DNA of 7,876 nt from Actinomycetota bacterium (GTDB taxonomy: Bacteria > Actinomycetota > Actinomycetes > Streptosporangiales > Streptosporangiaceae): the NCBI GenBank assembly GCA_003242605.1, contig QGUZ01000233.1, positions 1-7,876 of the forward strand, written 5' to 3'. Shown here one piece after another: positions 5,875 to 7,876 of the stretch (its first letter is position 1; every line of letters starts with the position of its first letter). The position numbers and the translations under genes were made by a program. The notes below the pieces were generated by a model. The model had not been told where the DNA came from. It worked only from the letters and a program-made list of their open reading frames with translations, and did no database searches.

Positions 5875-7876
5875 CGGGCGACCTCAAGGTTGTAGGTGGC
5901 CTGGTAGAGCCGTGCCGCGGCGGACTCGTCCGGGATGCCCGCGCTGTCGAGCACGTGGACGTGGCGCACCGTCTCCTCGTCGAACAGCATGCTGATCCGG
6001 GCGCGCAGGTCGCTGCGCGCCTTGGCGGCGATGTTGCGCAGCGACTCCGCGCCGAGCAGCCCGCGGAGCAGGCGCTCCGGCAGCGAGCTGTTGGCACCGG
6101 CGGCGGGGGTGTCGGAGAACTCGTAGCCGAGCAGCCCCACGGTGAAGATGACCGCGAGCGTGTCCACGTCGACCGCGAGCACGCGGGCGATCGACCGCTT
6201 GGTCACGCCCTCGGTGCGGACCAGCTCGGCGATGTGGTCCTGCCAGGCGCTCACCGCCTCGCCGGCGCGCCGTACCAGCTCGTCCGACGGCTTGCCGAGG
6301 CCGGGGGTGGCGGCGAGCCGCTCGCCGACGGGGGACCGGTTGCGCCAGCGGGTGACCACGTCCTCGGCCGCCCGCTGCGCGGCGGCGACAATGATCGATT
6401 CCAGCGCGGCGCCGACCGCCTGCCGGAGCGCGCGGACCCGCGCCGGCACCTCCTGCCGCGCCTTGCCCGCGAACCGGCCGGGGCGGCGCAGCTGCAGCGC
6501 GTGCCGGATGTGGCCGGTGCCGACGAGGTCCTGCCAGCGGGCGAGCACCTCGCCGCGCAGCAACGAGCCGTTGCGGGTGGCCTCGTCGATCTCGGCGAGC
6601 GCGGCCATGTAGGCGGCGTCCACGTCGGTGCGCAGCTCGGCGCGGAAGGCCACCTGGGCCTCGAGCTGCCGGGCGAGCGCGGGGATGCGGACCCGGAAGC
6701 TGTTGAGCGCGCCGTCGAGCGTGGTGCGGATCGCCCGGGCGCGCCGGTCGTCGTCGACCGACAGCCCCGCCAGCCAGGTGCGCAGGTCGGCGACCTCCTC
6801 CTCCGGGAGCCGCCCATCGGTCACGGTGGTCTCGTGGATGACGAACCGCTCCACGTCGCCGAGGCCGTAGTCGTCGAGCATGCGGCCGAAGTGCTTGATC
6901 ACGACGTCCTCGGCCCGGGGCGTCACCCGGGAGAGCACGATGATCAGCCGGGCGCCCCGATCCTTGGCGAGCTTGAGCAGGTGCCAGGAGGGCGCGTCGG
7001 CGTACCGGGCCGCCGTGGTGACGAACATCCACAGGTCGGCGACGTCGAGCATGCGGTGGGCGATCTCGTGGTGTTCCTCGACCGCCGAGTCGATGTCGGG
7101 CGTGTCGAGCAGCGCGATGTTCTCCGGCAGCCCGGGCGAGGAGGTGAGCACGAAGCTCGACATGCTCGGCCCGAGGCCGGGCCGCGTCACCCTGGTCAGC
7201 CCGGACAGCACGTTGCCCCGGGCGTACCAGTCGCGGTCGTTCGGGTGGCAGACGAGCACGGGCGTGCCGGTGGTCGGCCGCCGCACGCCGGTGGCGCTCA
7301 CCTTCGCCCTGGCGAGCGTGTTGACGATCGTGGACTTGCCCGCGCCGGTCGAGCCCGCCACCACCACGAGCGCCGGGGCGGTGCTCATGTGCACCCGGGG
7401 GATCACGTAGTTGCCGAGCTGGGCGAGGATCTCCGCCTGGACCTTGCGGGCCTCCGCCGCGCCCGGCAGGTCGAGCCCGAAGTTGAGCCCGATGATGCTC
7501 TCGCGCAGCTCGGCGAGGGCGGCGCTGAAGGCGCGGGACACCGGCTCGGGTACCGGCACCTCGCGGGTGCGCGGCGGCGGGCCGCCGTCGTCCGGCCCGG
7601 GCTCCGGTTCGGTGCGCTCGGCTCCGGCCGCGGCACCGCCCTCCCGTTCCGGCTCATCGGTGTCCGGCTTCGGCGCGGCCTGCTCCGCGGCGGCGCCGGA
7701 CGGGCGCCATTCGAGGTCGCCCGGCTCGGCACGCCCCGCTCCCGCGGCGGGCGCGCGCGGCCCGCCCTGCCGTACGGCGGGCGCGCCGCCCGGCGGGCGG
7801 GGGGCCCCCCCCCCGGCGGGGCCGGCGGCCGGGCCCGCGGCCGCGGCGCCGTGGGGGGGGGAGGGGGCGGCACGGG
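5871..7876 (-). CDS. dynA: Dynamin-like GTPase (DynA-like), 5' end outside the window
   Basis: Counting from GTG 7559 (562 residues), the GTPase core shows G1 AGSTGAGKST (68-77), G2 GVRRPTT (91-97) and G3 DTPD (152-155). The usual G4 N/TKxD is not evident: the expected place reads LSRVTP (209-214). Long helical regions follow (about 285-345 and 370-460), with one hydrophobic stretch at about 467-478, too short to be sure of a membrane span. The frame has no stop from 7559 to the window end. It encodes a Pro/Glu/Asp/Ala-rich, probably disordered segment that includes GDLEWRPSG and DTDEPEREGG. No in-frame start with a ribosome-binding site occurs there, and GTG 7559 has none either, so the true start is probably beyond 7876. 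Its partner downstream overlaps by four bases. In Streptomyces such pairs work together at division septa. Bases beyond about 7800 are unreliable. Confidence 0.85.
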   Translation of the reverse strand, partial: RAAPSPPHGAAAAGPAAGPAGGGAPRPPGGAPAVRQGGPRAPAAGAGRAEPGDLEWRPSGAAAEQAAPKPDTDEPEREGGAAAGAERTEPEPGPDDGGPPPRTREVPVPEPVSRAFSAALAELRESIIGLNFGLDLPGAAEARKVQAEILAQLGNYVIPRVHMSTAPALVVVAGSTGAGKSTIVNTLARAKVSATGVRRPTTGTPVLVCHPNDRDWYARGNVLSGLTRVTRPGLGPSMSSFVLTSSPGLPENIALLDTPDIDSAVEEHHEIAHRMLDVADLWMFVTTAARYADAPSWHLLKLAKDRGARLIIVLSRVTPRAEDVVIKHFGRMLDDYGLGDVERFVIHETTVTDGRLPEEEVADLRTWLAGLSVDDDRRARAIRTTLDGALNSFRVRIPALARQLEAQVAFRAELRTDVDAAYMAALAEIDEATRNGSLLRGEVLARWQDLVGTGHIRHALQLRRPGRFAGKARQEVPARVRALRQAVGAALESIIVAAAQRAAEDVVTRWRNRSPVGERLAATPGLGKPSDELVRRAGEAVSAWQDHIAELVRTEGVTKRSIARVLAVDVDTLAVIFTVGLLGYEFSDTPAAGANSSLPERLLRGLLGAESLRNIAAKARSDLRARISMLFDEETVRHVHVLDSAGIPDESAAARLYQATYNLEVAR
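7803..7876. other. Homopolymer-rich, probably low-quality contig end
   Basis: The last 75 bases contain a run of ten C (7805-7814), nine G (7853-7861) and five G (7863-7867), unlike anything else in the window. This looks like sequence or assembly decay at a contig end, where insertion/deletion errors are likely. Any protein reading through it should not be trusted in detail. Confidence 0.55.

Noticed and set aside
7403..7873. 156-residue minus-strand frame at the right edge
   Set aside because: It is a Pro/Arg/Ala-rich shadow. The GTPase frame stays open through the same region and has better protein composition; the ATG lies in the unreliable homopolymer end.

Overview
This 7876-base window is very GC-rich and almost fully coding on the minus strand. 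Codon third positions are nearly all G or C, and the gene content (EttA, a dynamin-like GTPase pair next to a second SSB, a membrane diguanylate cyclase) points to a filamentous actinomycete, most likely of the Streptosporangiales/Streptomyces type. That placement is inference from protein style and gene order.

Layout on the minus strand, in transcription order from the right edge: a dynamin-like GTPase open to the window end (dynA-like, 5871-7876, 5' partial); a second dynamin-like GTPase with two membrane segments (dynB-like, 4237-5874), joined to the first by a 4-base ATGA overlap; an intergenic leader (4071-4236); a second-type single-stranded DNA-binding protein without the acidic tip (ssbB-like, 3465-4070); a 385-base non-coding stretch (3080-3464); a membrane diguanylate cyclase with GGEEF and an RxxD inhibition site (1790-3079); and the translation factor EttA (53-1717). 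No gene on the plus strand is convincing except a possible 8-codon mini-ORF at 3243-3269.

From memory, a dynA-dynB pair next to ssbB is known in Streptomyces, where the dynamins stabilise FtsZ rings in sporulation septa and SsbB acts in chromosome segregation during sporulation. Here these three genes plausibly form one division/segregation unit. The cyclase makes c-di-GMP, a developmental signal in this group. EttA is a housekeeping ribosome factor.

The least-explained parts are the gaps between genes. The ssbB leader can fold into a three-way junction whose closing 12-bp helix pairs with the ssbB ribosome-binding site and the first two bases of its start codon. A GC hairpin and a perfect DnaA-box sequence lie just upstream. 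The region before the cyclase holds three copies of CGATGTG, a 13-bp palindrome, and a divergent plus-strand signal set (a -10-like element, a strong ribosome-binding site, a tiny ORF and three stem-loops). The right-hand 75 bases are homopolymer-rich and look like a poor-quality contig end.
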